From the IMG/VR virus record IMGVR_UViG_3300024346_000228, positions 1 to 36,570 of that record: a DNA stretch of 36,570 bases. The stretch is one strand, 5' to 3'. This DNA comes from a virus. The position numbers were made by a program, and so were the translations under genes. Position 1 is the first letter of the stretch. Each line of letters opens with the position of its first letter. Below are positions 1 to 6,763 of this stretch, one piece after another. A model generated the notes under the pieces. The model did no database searches and had not been told where the DNA came from. It saw only the letters and a list, made by a program, of their open reading frames with translations.

Positions 1-14
1 AATAATTTGCTCAT
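1..14 (-). CDS. possible start of next gene, cut by window edge
   Basis: An ATG at 14-12 reads M-S-K-L into the window edge. It is preceded on the minus strand by an A-rich stretch of the kind found before other starts here. Only four codons are visible, so no product can be named. The gap 15-100 holds only very short reading frames: one of 22 codons (120-52) and one of about 12. Confidence 0.25.
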
Positions 15-100
15 ATTTTCTTTTTGTTATGTTTGAAGTGTAGATATAACTATCTTATCCATTTATAAATTCTTCTATTTCTTTAGAAAATTTTATAGAA

Positions 101-1459
101 TTATCCCATATTTTCAACATACTTTTTATGTAATAATTTTTTCTCCAATCCCTCACCATTCTTACTATCTTTTGTGGATGTCATGCCATCAACCGAAGTT
201 GCTGCGAACACATCCATAATGCCTGTAAACGTATCAATCTTTGCAGGGAATGTCATACCATCTGGTCCAAAACGATTCTTTACAATGTGAATACGACCTG
301 TATTTGATAACTTATCTTTGGTCTTTCTGCTCACACTCATAATGAAATCTGCAGTTTGTACTTTCTTATATGAATCACCAACTGAATCAGCCTGAATAAC
401 CTCGTGGTCAATTGCTGCTCTATTAGTTTGTGTTGCTGTCCAAATTGGTATTTGGGTTTCACCACTCAATCCTCTAAGTTCTTCATAGATGCCACCCAAC
501 TCAGCGTATAATCCATCTCTATTACCATTACCACTTTTTAATAAATCAGCATAATCAATAATGATAAGTTTTGGATTGAATCCAATTTGTCTTACCTTTT
601 CAACGTGAGCTGCTATTGTTTTAGCTGATGCGAATTGTGGTGGATAATACTTAATACGAACTCTGCCTGGAACTTGTTTGATTTTACGAATGATTTCATC
701 CTTTCGCATCTTTTGGTCAGCCGTACCAACATTCGTAAGAATTGTAGTATATCTCTGTCCTACATAACTTTCAGATAATTCCAAAGTATAATGTAAAACA
801 TCTAAACCATTTTGTAATGCTGAACAAGCTATCTTAGATAAAAACCAACTCTTACCAATACCAGATGGTGCCATTACAACTCCTAATTCGCCGGGGCCTA
901 AACCACCATCCATTAGTTCATCAATAACATCCCATCCCGTAGAACAAGAATCTCTTTTAACATCTTCTAAAATAGATTCAAAATTTTCGATATAATCTAA
1001 ACCCAAATCCGATTCAACACCCACTTTGGATGCTGCCATCATTGTATCTATAATTTTATCGTAATTTCCTGCTTTTAATAAATCTACTGATTTTAAAAGT
1101 GCATCTTTAACCTTTTGGTTTTTACAAAATGTTAGGTATTCTTTTTTAACATATGCTAAATCATCAGCTCCAACTTGTGTATAAACATTTTTTAATTGTT
1201 CAATTACAGTTTGCTTTAGAGCTTTATCTTCAACGCTTCCAACTTTGATTTTGAACACTTCCATTGTAGGAACTGCACGAAATTCATTGAAGTAATCTTG
1301 TACTTCTTGTATAATCCATTGGTTTGCTTGAGATTCAAAAAATGCTGGTTTGGTGATTTCAGTTACCTGTTCAAGAAACTTTACATCCGTTATAAGGGAA
1401 GCAACTACTTTAGATTGATACGATTGGCCATATTTGACTAGTGTATCTACTACTTCCAT
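101..1459 (-). CDS. DnaB/gp41-like replicative DNA helicase
   Basis: This is a 452-residue hexameric replicative helicase of the DnaB/T4 gp41 RecA-fold family, which unwinds duplex DNA ahead of the replisome with ATP. Visible motifs are Walker A APSGIGKS at residues 197-204, Walker B LIIIDYADLL at about 298-307, a sensor-like TATQTNR around 341-347, and a C-terminal VKNRFG near 393-398 that resembles the arginine-finger region. Residues 1-165 would form the small helical N-terminal domain. Length is close to T4 gp41. Its ATG overlaps the stop codon of the 80-residue gene upstream by one base (TAATG), which suggests translational coupling. It closes the replication block of gp32-, UvsX- and RNase H-like genes. 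The family call is secure; assignment as the T4 gp41 orthologue is inference from context. Confidence 0.93.
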   Translation of the reverse strand: MEVVDTLVKYGQSYQSKVVASLITDVKFLEQVTEITKPAFFESQANQWIIQEVQDYFNEFRAVPTMEVFKIKVGSVEDKALKQTVIEQLKNVYTQVGADDLAYVKKEYLTFCKNQKVKDALLKSVDLLKAGNYDKIIDTMMAASKVGVESDLGLDYIENFESILEDVKRDSCSTGWDVIDELMDGGLGPGELGVVMAPSGIGKSWFLSKIACSALQNGLDVLHYTLELSESYVGQRYTTILTNVGTADQKMRKDEIIRKIKQVPGRVRIKYYPPQFASAKTIAAHVEKVRQIGFNPKLIIIDYADLLKSGNGNRDGLYAELGGIYEELRGLSGETQIPIWTATQTNRAAIDHEVIQADSVGDSYKKVQTADFIMSVSRKTKDKLSNTGRIHIVKNRFGPDGMTFPAKIDTFTGIMDVFAATSVDGMTSTKDSKNGEGLEKKLLHKKYVENMG

Positions 1460-1701
1460 TATTTTTTATTTTTCTTTCTTGCTAATTTCTTTTCTTCGAT
1501 TGATAATTCCTCTACTTGCTCAGTAATTTGGTCACTAACTTGCACACTCTTTGGTTTTCGAGTTGCTAATTTCCATTCTGATTTTGGAACAAATTTCCAA
1601 TAACCACCCTTTACTCTATCATCCGCATCGTCATCTGATACTCTACGGATTTCATCAATTTCGTAACCTTTGGCTACTCTAATACATTTAATACACTTCA
1701 T
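1459..1701 (-). CDS. small unknown protein, CxxC N-terminus, basic C-terminus
   Basis: This 80-residue protein is not one I recognise. It starts MKCIKCIRVA, with a CxxC pair at residues 3 and 6. The middle has an acidic DDDADD patch and a W/K-rich segment, and the end is highly basic (KKLARKKNKK). A single CxxC pair could bind metal only if a partner or dimer supplied the other ligands. It sits between the GroES-like gene and the helicase and overlaps the helicase start by one base, so it is probably co-translated with the helicase. A replication-accessory role is plausible from position alone; nothing in the sequence proves it. Confidence 0.7.
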   Translation of the reverse strand: MKCIKCIRVAKGYEIDEIRRVSDDDADDRVKGGYWKFVPKSEWKLATRKPKSVQVSDQITEQVEELSIEEKKLARKKNKK

Positions 1702-1729
1702 ACGTTTTGTCCATGTTTTAATTTAAAAA

Positions 1730-2035
1730 TTATTTTAATACCATTAAGATTTCTGATTCTCTTAATAAAAGGTATTTTTTACCACCCAATTTAACTTCTT
1801 GTCCTTGATGATATGGTGGAAGAATTACTTCATCACCAACTTCTACATTCATTGGAATTAATGTTCCACTTTGTGTATAAATGCCAGGTCCTACCGATTC
1901 AACGGTGGCTCTTTTAACATCTTCTAATTTTACACTATCGGGTATAATGATACCTCCGATTTTTTGTTCTTGTACTTCGATTTCACTCAATAGGACTCTA
2001 TCTCCTAATGGTTTTGCTAATTTGTCTTGCGTCAT
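1730..2035 (-). CDS. groES: GroES/Cpn10-like co-chaperonin
   Basis: This 101-residue protein has the GroES pattern: PLGDRVLL near residues 9-16, the mobile loop with GGIIIP at 27-32 whose hydrophobic tripeptide docks on GroEL, VGPG around 53-56, VEVGDEVILP near 65-74, and a C-terminal YLLLRESEILMVL. GroES caps the GroEL chamber. T4-like phages often carry a replacement (gp31 in T4) so that the major capsid protein folds in host GroEL. This one is closer to bacterial GroES than gp31 is, as judged by recognisable motifs. It lies ten bases after the RNase H-like gene, inside the replication block. The start is preceded by acaaagttATG, similar to other starts here. I expect it to work with host GroEL, since no GroEL gene is visible. 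Confidence 0.92.
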   Translation of the reverse strand: MTQDKLAKPLGDRVLLSEIEVQEQKIGGIIIPDSVKLEDVKRATVESVGPGIYTQSGTLIPMNVEVGDEVILPPYHQGQEVKLGGKKYLLLRESEILMVLK

Positions 2036-2044
2036 AACTTTGTT

Positions 2045-3109
2045 TTATTTTTGAAATTTACCTATATGTGAAAATGTTGATTGTAACCAATCTAATACAT
2101 TTGGAAATGAATCCAATATATGTGTTTTTAATCCTACCTTTAAAAATCCTTGCTTATCAAATTTAGGTGCTGGCTCTTCAAATCTATCAATAATCTTCAT
2201 TCTAAGATTACCACTAAACTCTGGCTCCGATAATTGCATCAATTTACGATTTCTTTCTAAGATTGCCAAATTATTTTCAAATAATTCGTGAGCTTTTGTT
2301 TTCTTAGGTTGAGTTTTAATAAACTCTAACATAGATTCGGTAGTATGTACTTCTTCATCCGTTAATAAAGGGAAAGATTTAATGATTGTTTTTAATCCTA
2401 AACCTGGTATACCTTCTACGTTATCGGATTTATCACCATCAATCATTCTGAAATTAATAAAGTTATGTGGATGGATACCAAACTCTTCCTTAACCTCATC
2501 GATATTGTAAACTTTCTTTTTAGATGGTGAATATACACTCACATCTTTATTTACTAATTGTAAGAAGTCTTTATCAGTACTCATTATAATAACCTTCTCA
2601 TTTTCCTTCTTTAATTGAGTAGCAATATATGCCATAACATCATCTGCTTCAATTCCATCATAAATCATAATAGAAACGGGTAGAGCTGATAATAACTCAC
2701 CTAATCCAGTCATTTGACGTTTCATAGATGCGCTTTCTTCTTCAGGGTTCATCTCAACGGAAGCGGCACGGTTCAATCTCATTTTGATTTTGTTCTTGCC
2801 TCTTTCGGATTTGTAGCCCGAATATATATCTTGTCTGCTTTTGTTTCCACCTTTACCATCGAATACCACGATAACTCTGGTTGGATTTAGGGTTCGGATA
2901 GCGAAGCCGATACTTTTTAAAGTACCGACTATGCCTCCAATATGGTCACCATTCTCATTGAGATTAGGTGCGGTTGACCAGGAACGAATGAAGGTATTAA
3001 GACCATCAATAACTAAAGTTTTTGAATTACGATGTAAATCGCCAAATCCTTTATGCTCCTCATCTATTTGTTTTAGTATATCTAAATACTTCTTATTAAT
3101 CTGACTCAT
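2045..3109 (-). CDS. rnh: T4 RNase H-like 5'-3' exonuclease (FEN/PIN family)
   Basis: This 354-residue protein belongs to the flap endonuclease/5' nuclease superfamily. These enzymes remove RNA primers and 5' flaps from lagging-strand fragments using two metal ions. Visible acidic ligands include D35 in VIDGLN, D84 in VVFDG, the EADD cluster at 154-157, D179 and D181 in STDKDF, and the DGDKSDN cluster at about 224-230. The helix-three-turn-helix that grips DNA is VEGIPGLGLK (231-240). A basic region around 99-115 would be the helical arch. The length is slightly above T4 RNase H. Its start overlaps the 3' end of the uvsX-like gene by 14 bases. With gp32-, UvsX- and helicase-like neighbours, primer removal is the natural role. 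Confidence 0.9.
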   Translation of the reverse strand: MSQINKKYLDILKQIDEEHKGFGDLHRNSKTLVIDGLNTFIRSWSTAPNLNENGDHIGGIVGTLKSIGFAIRTLNPTRVIVVFDGKGGNKSRQDIYSGYKSERGKNKIKMRLNRAASVEMNPEEESASMKRQMTGLGELLSALPVSIMIYDGIEADDVMAYIATQLKKENEKVIIMSTDKDFLQLVNKDVSVYSPSKKKVYNIDEVKEEFGIHPHNFINFRMIDGDKSDNVEGIPGLGLKTIIKSFPLLTDEEVHTTESMLEFIKTQPKKTKAHELFENNLAILERNRKLMQLSEPEFSGNLRMKIIDRFEEPAPKFDKQGFLKVGLKTHILDSFPNVLDWLQSTFSHIGKFQK

Positions 3110-4199
3110 TTGCCTCGTCCGTTGTTAGTTCAACTTCATCCGTTGCCGAATTTTTGTATAATAATATTGTTGCCTCACAAATCCTACGATAGATTTGGTC
3201 TTTTAGTTCTTCATTTTCTAATAACTTCGCAAAGTCTTTAGATTGGAATTTCATTATTTCACCTGTATCTATATCAGTATATTCGTACCAAGCTCCTGCT
3301 TGCTTTAGAAGTTTAGCATCTTTCATAACTGCTAACCAACCTCCGTAGTTATCAATACCTCTGTCAAAGAAAATATCAAAATCTGCGTGTCGTAATGGTG
3401 GGCCCATACGATTTTTAATAACCTGTGTTCTAACTTTAATACCAACGATTCTATCACCGGCTTTAAGTTGTCCCATATTCTTTAATCTCAATCTAACTGA
3501 AGCATGGAATGCTAATGCTTTACCACCCGATGTTGTCCAAGGGTCACCAAACATTGCGTTCATCTTCTGTCTTAACTGATTTGTGAATATTAGGGCAATT
3601 GATTGTCTACCAATCATATTGGTAATCTTTCTCATTGCTTTTGAAATGATAATAGCTTTATCGGTTGCGTAACCATCTTTACCATAATCGGCTTCTAACT
3701 CTTTATGTGTTGATGCTGCTGCTACTGAATCCACTACAATTGTAACCAAACGATTTTTATCGCCTGTTCTCACTTTCTCAATAATTGTTTCACATGCTTC
3801 AAAGATACCTTCAACAGTATCAACTGAAACATATAGGAGTTTTGAGATATCTACTCCAATTGCTTCCAAAAACTCTCTACTAACTGCGGTCTCGGTATCA
3901 ATCATTACTGCAACACCACCTTTACGTTGTGTTTCAGCAAGGAGATGGGCGGAGAGCAGAGATTTTCCGCTCTGCTCTAAACCCGTAATCTCAGTAATAC
4001 GTCCAACTGGCAATCCACCATAAGGGCGGTTTGATATTGCTACATCCAACATTGCGTTTCCAGTAGAAACCCAATCTTTAACATTTGTAGGGGCATCGCC
4101 TCCTTCATCTGTTAGGAAGTATGCAATCTTACCATCCTTATTTTGTTTGTTGAGAGTGTCAGCGAGAATGCTCGCTAAATCTTCTTCTCTTTTTGCCAT
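3096..4199 (-). CDS. uvsX: UvsX/RecA-like recombinase
   Basis: This 367-residue ATP-dependent strand-exchange protein forms filaments on single-stranded DNA and drives recombination-dependent replication. Walker A is GLEQSGKS at 73-80, Walker B is VTIVVDSVAA at 152-161, and the loop-2/sensor segment is FTNQLR (205-210), followed by GGKALAFHAS near 225-234. The catalytic MIDTETA motif is at 99-105. The C-terminus is acidic (DEVELTTDEANESD), as expected for a regulatory tail. It lies 14 bases after the gp32-like gene and overlaps the RNase H-like gene, so these are probably made together. A 9-bp inverted repeat (3953-3961 with 3970-3978) sits over the Walker A codons. RecA family membership is certain; the uvsX name rests on T4-like context. 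Confidence 0.92.
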   Translation of the reverse strand: MAKREEDLASILADTLNKQNKDGKIAYFLTDEGGDAPTNVKDWVSTGNAMLDVAISNRPYGGLPVGRITEITGLEQSGKSLLSAHLLAETQRKGGVAVMIDTETAVSREFLEAIGVDISKLLYVSVDTVEGIFEACETIIEKVRTGDKNRLVTIVVDSVAAASTHKELEADYGKDGYATDKAIIISKAMRKITNMIGRQSIALIFTNQLRQKMNAMFGDPWTTSGGKALAFHASVRLRLKNMGQLKAGDRIVGIKVRTQVIKNRMGPPLRHADFDIFFDRGIDNYGGWLAVMKDAKLLKQAGAWYEYTDIDTGEIMKFQSKDFAKLLENEELKDQIYRRICEATILLYKNSATDEVELTTDEANESD

Positions 4200-4213
4200 T
4201 GTAACTTTTTAAA

Positions 4214-5092
4214 TTAGTTGTTAAATAAATCATCGAATGCCGATGCTACATCATCTTTTGGTTTTGATGCTTGCTTAGGAGCTTCTTCCTTTTCCCAAGG
4301 TAAGTCACCACTAATATCAGATGTTCCACCCAAATCAATTGAAACTTCAGATTGTTTTGGAGTTGCTACTCTCGGAGTAGATGAAACTGGTTGCTTTGGT
4401 GCTTCCAATTCATCAATGATATCATCATCTCCGGTTGAACTAGCTGATGGGTTTAACCAATTTTCTAAAATTGTTTTCAATTCTGCGTAAGATAATTCCG
4501 AATATAATTCAGTAATTTCTTTTTGATTTTCCAATAAGTTTTGGATAGTCGCAGAATCTTCGTGCAATTTAGTTGTTGCCGGTTTAACTCTAATTGTAGT
4601 TGTTGGGTAAGATGTGCCTGATTCCTCAGCTGATTGTACTTCTAATACAATATCCCTACCACTTAATGGGTCGGTGATATCTCCGTAATCCGGGTCAGCA
4701 ATATATCCTAAGATATCCTGATAAACCGTCTTACCAAATCCCCAAAATTTAACACCTTCGTTTTCTTTACCACGAACAATAACTGGTGCAAAGGTTCTTA
4801 ACTTTGGCTCCATTTTCTTACCTGCTTTCCAATCATCAGTATCGCCTGTACGTTTAAGTTTTTCTGCAAACTCAACGATTGGGTCAGGTCTTCCAAATGA
4901 AATTGGTGACAAGTACGTTTTGTTGTTAATATTGTAGTGAAAATACAATTCGATAAAAGGAATATCCTTATTGAATTTGTAAGGTACTAAACGGATTTGA
5001 GATTTTCCGTTTGCCGGTTTCCAGATTGAATCCGACTTCTTTGTGTTGTTTTGAAGAGAGCTAAATCTCTTCAGTGCTAATGAAATGTCCAT
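4214..5092 (-). CDS. 32: gp32-like single-stranded DNA-binding protein
   Basis: This 292-residue protein matches the T4 gp32 group. It has a short basic N-terminal arm (LALKRF, residues 5-10), a core with SIWKPANGKSQIRLVPY, a segment SPISFGRPDPIVEFAEKLK, and the KFWGFGKTVYQDILGYIADPDYGDITDP region typical of gp32. The C-terminal tail is rich in Asp, Glu, Pro and Ser and ends with SAFDDLFNN, matching the acidic tail that recruits other replication proteins. I do not see the Cys/His zinc ligands of T4 gp32 in the core, so this may be a zinc-free version. It follows a good promoter match and a structured leader of about 95 bases, and it heads the uvsX-rnh-groES-helicase run. Confidence 0.88.
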   Translation of the reverse strand: MDISLALKRFSSLQNNTKKSDSIWKPANGKSQIRLVPYKFNKDIPFIELYFHYNINNKTYLSPISFGRPDPIVEFAEKLKRTGDTDDWKAGKKMEPKLRTFAPVIVRGKENEGVKFWGFGKTVYQDILGYIADPDYGDITDPLSGRDIVLEVQSAEESGTSYPTTTIRVKPATTKLHEDSATIQNLLENQKEITELYSELSYAELKTILENWLNPSASSTGDDDIIDELEAPKQPVSSTPRVATPKQSEVSIDLGGTSDISGDLPWEKEEAPKQASKPKDDVASAFDDLFNN

Positions 5093-5186
5093 TGCTTTTT
5101 TTGTTTTAAAGTTTAAGAATTTGTTTTTAAAGTTGAGGTTTATATCGATATATTCCTATATCTAAATATAAACTTTTTGGCTTTTG
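5093..5186 (-). promoter_or_regulatory. predicted structured 5' leader of gp32 mRNA
   Basis: From the promoter at 5193-5224, transcription should start near 5186 and leave a leader of about 94 bases. In RNA sense it holds a nested hairpin. The outer stem GTTTATAT/ATATAAAC pairs 5166-5173 with 5138-5145. The inner stem GATATA/TATATC pairs 5157-5162 with 5147-5152, and the loop is GGAA (a GNRA tetraloop) at 5153-5156. After it comes about 45 bases of A/U-rich DNA with no evident pairing, running to the ATG. T4 gp32 represses its own translation through a 5' folded element followed by an unstructured leader. This arrangement resembles that, but the function is inferred. Confidence 0.55.
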
Positions 5187-5192
5187 TTATAA

Positions 5193-5224
5193 CAAATATA
5201 CAACTATTTTTTGTTATTGCCAAA
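5193..5224 (-). promoter_or_regulatory. Bacteroidota-type promoter upstream of gp32
   Basis: On the minus strand TTTG (5224-5221) is followed after exactly 20 bases by TATATTTG (5200-5193). This fits the Bacteroidota housekeeping consensus of TTTG and TAnnTTTG. It lies in the 143-base gap between the Nmad1-type gene and the gp32 gene. Confidence 0.65.
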
Positions 5225-5235
5225 TATTTTAAGGT

Positions 5236-5586
5236 TTATTTTGCCCATTTTCCTCTATTAACTAATAGGGAAATTACTGAATATACAGCTAAATCCTCAT
5301 ATGTATCCTCAATTGACTCCCCAACCTCATCCGGCTGTCCTAATACTACTAATTGTTTTAATCTGTTGATTTTATCGTTCTTTCTGAACCATAATCCACT
5401 TAGGGATAATTTAACATCTTCCTTAGTAGCCAAAGGTGTTCCTACTGAAATATTACCTGGTCCGTAGTTTCTTTGTTTCTTACAAAATGTAGTATACATC
5501 TCGTCTAAAATATCTTTAAACTCTTCACAGGTTTGTGGGTAGGTTTCTTCACAATATTGAATTGCGGTCATTTCTTCTTTATTCAT
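5236..5586 (-). CDS. Nmad1/DUF1599-like protein
   Basis: This 116-residue all-helical protein resembles the nucleotide modification associated domain 1 (DUF1599) group. Key features are FCKKQRNYGPGNIS around 34-47, GLWFRKNDKINRLKQLV at 64-80, and ESIEDTYEDLAVYSVISLL at 90-108, where acidic residues E90, E93, D94, E97 and D98 could bind metal. The family is found in phages and linked by gene context to modified or salvaged nucleotides; its reaction is not firmly established. It is the last gene before the gp32 promoter and starts after the TAAGTTATG context used by neighbours. A MazG-like nucleotide pyrophosphohydrolase role is an alternative worth testing. I see no base-modifying enzyme beside it in this window. 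Confidence 0.65.
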   Translation of the reverse strand: MNKEEMTAIQYCEETYPQTCEEFKDILDEMYTTFCKKQRNYGPGNISVGTPLATKEDVKLSLSGLWFRKNDKINRLKQLVVLGQPDEVGESIEDTYEDLAVYSVISLLVNRGKWAK

Positions 5587-5595
5587 AACTTATTT

Positions 5596-5898
5596 TTAAT
5601 TTTTCCAAAATTGATACCATTTTTTCTTTTTGATTTCTGGTTTTGCAAATGGATGTGTATTATCCCAAATGTTTACTGCGCCTCCATATCTAACTGACAT
5701 CATCTGCATAAACAATTGATGATACTCAGCCGGTATATTTCCAAAATCAGCTGTTATTTTAACATCTAAAATTACTCGCGTTGATTCATTCGATATTAAT
5801 TTTAGATAATCATGCATTTCGACAACAGTACTACTTCTTACTAATAAATGCTGTCCATCTCCAATATGGAATTCTCCTTCTACTTTTTTAGGTGCCAT
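5596..5898 (-). CDS. unknown 100-residue protein
   Basis: I do not recognise this protein. It has 100 residues, with alternating hydrophobic segments that suggest a small alpha/beta fold (for example VILDVKITADF near 42-52), a Y/H/Q/M-rich middle (YHQLFMQMMSVRYGG) and a strongly basic, aromatic C-terminus (KKKKWYQFWKN). It begins after aaataagttATG, three bases past the stop of the newly noted 41-residue gene, and is followed ten bases later by the Nmad1-type gene. Gene spacing and codon choice look like its neighbours. No enzymatic motif is visible. Confidence 0.65.
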   Translation of the reverse strand: MAPKKVEGEFHIGDGQHLLVRSSTVVEMHDYLKLISNESTRVILDVKITADFGNIPAEYHQLFMQMMSVRYGGAVNIWDNTHPFAKPEIKKKKWYQFWKN

Positions 5899-5901
5899 AA
5901 C

Positions 5902-6027
5902 TTATTTTTTAATTTTCCACTTCTTTTCTAAATATTCATAATAACGTTGGGTCTTATTACCATTGTATAGAAACCATACAATATAGATATCAAACCACCA
6001 ATCCAACTTTTTTAGTAACTTTTTCAT
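5902..6027 (-). CDS. small 41-residue basic/aromatic protein
   Basis: This short reading frame fills what would otherwise be a gap at 5899-5989. ATG is at 6027-6025 and TAA at 5904-5902. The product begins MKKLLKKLDWWFDIYIVWF and ends EYLEKKWKIKK. Its centre (about residues 10-21) is very hydrophobic and aromatic with lysines on both sides, consistent with a small membrane-associated or amphipathic peptide. It overlaps the 3' end of the 113-residue gene by 38 bases and ends three bases before the next ATG, in a TAA-GTT-ATG arrangement. The tight fit between neighbours and the protein-like composition support a real gene. The function is unknown. Confidence 0.5.
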   Translation of the reverse strand: MKKLLKKLDWWFDIYIVWFLYNGNKTQRYYEYLEKKWKIKK

Positions 6028-6331
6028 TTTTCTTATTTATTTTATCTTTCAGTTTAACTGCTAAAGCGCATAATTCATACTCCTCATGTTCTACGAGTAT
6101 TTGTAAATTTTCATCTAATAAATCTAAAAATTCTCTACTATCGACTGATAGCGTGATAACAAGAAACTCTTTTATTATAACCTGTGCAAATTCTACTTTC
6201 TTTTTTCTTGCAGAAATTCCATATTCAATACCTAAGATAATAGCCTTAGCTACATCAAGTGTGTGATGTTGAAAAACATCATCAGGTTTATCGGTATGAA
6301 ATTGAATTGGTTGGAATTTCTTTTTTGTCAT
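5990..6331 (-). CDS. unknown 113-residue helical protein
   Basis: This protein has 113 residues and I do not recognise a family. It is predicted helical, starts with a basic arm (MTKKKFQ) and ends in a lysine-rich tail (KINKKNEKVTKKVGLVV). The segment EEYELCALAVKLKDKINK (about 82-99) has the spacing of a UVR-type helical hairpin (alternating small residues then R/K-D-x-I), so a coiled protein-protein contact is possible. A strong promoter match sits directly upstream with only five bases between its -7 box and the ATG, which predicts a leaderless mRNA. It overlaps the small gene at 5902-6027. Confidence 0.65.
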   Translation of the reverse strand: MTKKKFQPIQFHTDKPDDVFQHHTLDVAKAIILGIEYGISARKKKVEFAQVIIKEFLVITLSVDSREFLDLLDENLQILVEHEEYELCALAVKLKDKINKKNEKVTKKVGLVV

Positions 6332-6336
6332 ATATT

Positions 6337-6368
6337 CAAATATACGAAAAATATATTAGAATTCCAAA
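6337..6368 (-). promoter_or_regulatory. Bacteroidota-type promoter, apparently leaderless
   Basis: TTTG (6368-6365), 20 bases, then TATATTTG (6344-6337) reads toward the ATG at 6331. The -33 element lies inside the last codons of the 135-residue gene. Only five bases separate the -7 element from the start codon, so transcription would begin at or next to the ATG. Confidence 0.6.
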
Positions 6369-6763
6369 TTGCCTGTATTAAAACTTTTAAAAACTTTTGT
6401 AGCTATTTTTTTGTACCCTGTATTTGAGGTTGTTAGGATACAATTTCTAAATTCTTCCCAATCGATTTGAAATGAATTATCTAACATACCACCTGTCTTT
6501 GATTTAACTACTTCATTTAGGGCGTTAATAGTGTATATTGTATTTGATTGTTTCTTTCTATGTACTAAAATAGTTTTCCATTCAGATGAAATTGGAGCAG
6601 AACCCTTACCTACATTGAATGTTATGAATGCTTCTTCTGGTCTTAGTTTGCTTTCTAAAACAAAAACATTTGGGTTTGTTAAAATATAACTTCCTAATAT
6701 AAAACTAACCGAATTATCTAAATCCTGCTTTGTTGTGAATAAGCAAAGTAGTTGTGTGTTCAT
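6356..6763 (-). CDS. unknown 135-residue protein
   Basis: This 135-residue protein is unrecognised. It starts MNTQLLCLFTTKQDLDNSVSF, where a beta strand followed by a DLD-type helix start suggests a small alpha/beta fold. The middle holds EEAFITFNVGKGS and WKTILVHRKKQSNTIYTINALNEVV, and the C-terminus is LTTSNTGYKKIATKVFKSF. There is no signal peptide, membrane segment or catalytic motif. Its ATG shares one base with the stop of the HNH-containing gene (TAATG), so the two are probably translationally coupled. That coupling is the only clue to its role. Confidence 0.65.
   Translation of the reverse strand: MNTQLLCLFTTKQDLDNSVSFILGSYILTNPNVFVLESKLRPEEAFITFNVGKGSAPISSEWKTILVHRKKQSNTIYTINALNEVVKSKTGGMLDNSFQIDWEEFRNCILTTSNTGYKKIATKVFKSFNTGNLEF

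Noticed and set aside
52-120. 22-codon frame overlapping the helicase end
   Set aside because: It is very short and AT-driven, with no protein-like pattern; the more plausible next start is at 14.
3953-3978. 9-bp inverted repeat in the uvsX-like gene
   Set aside because: It falls on the Walker A codons, has no T-run after it and is probably a by-product of coding sequence.
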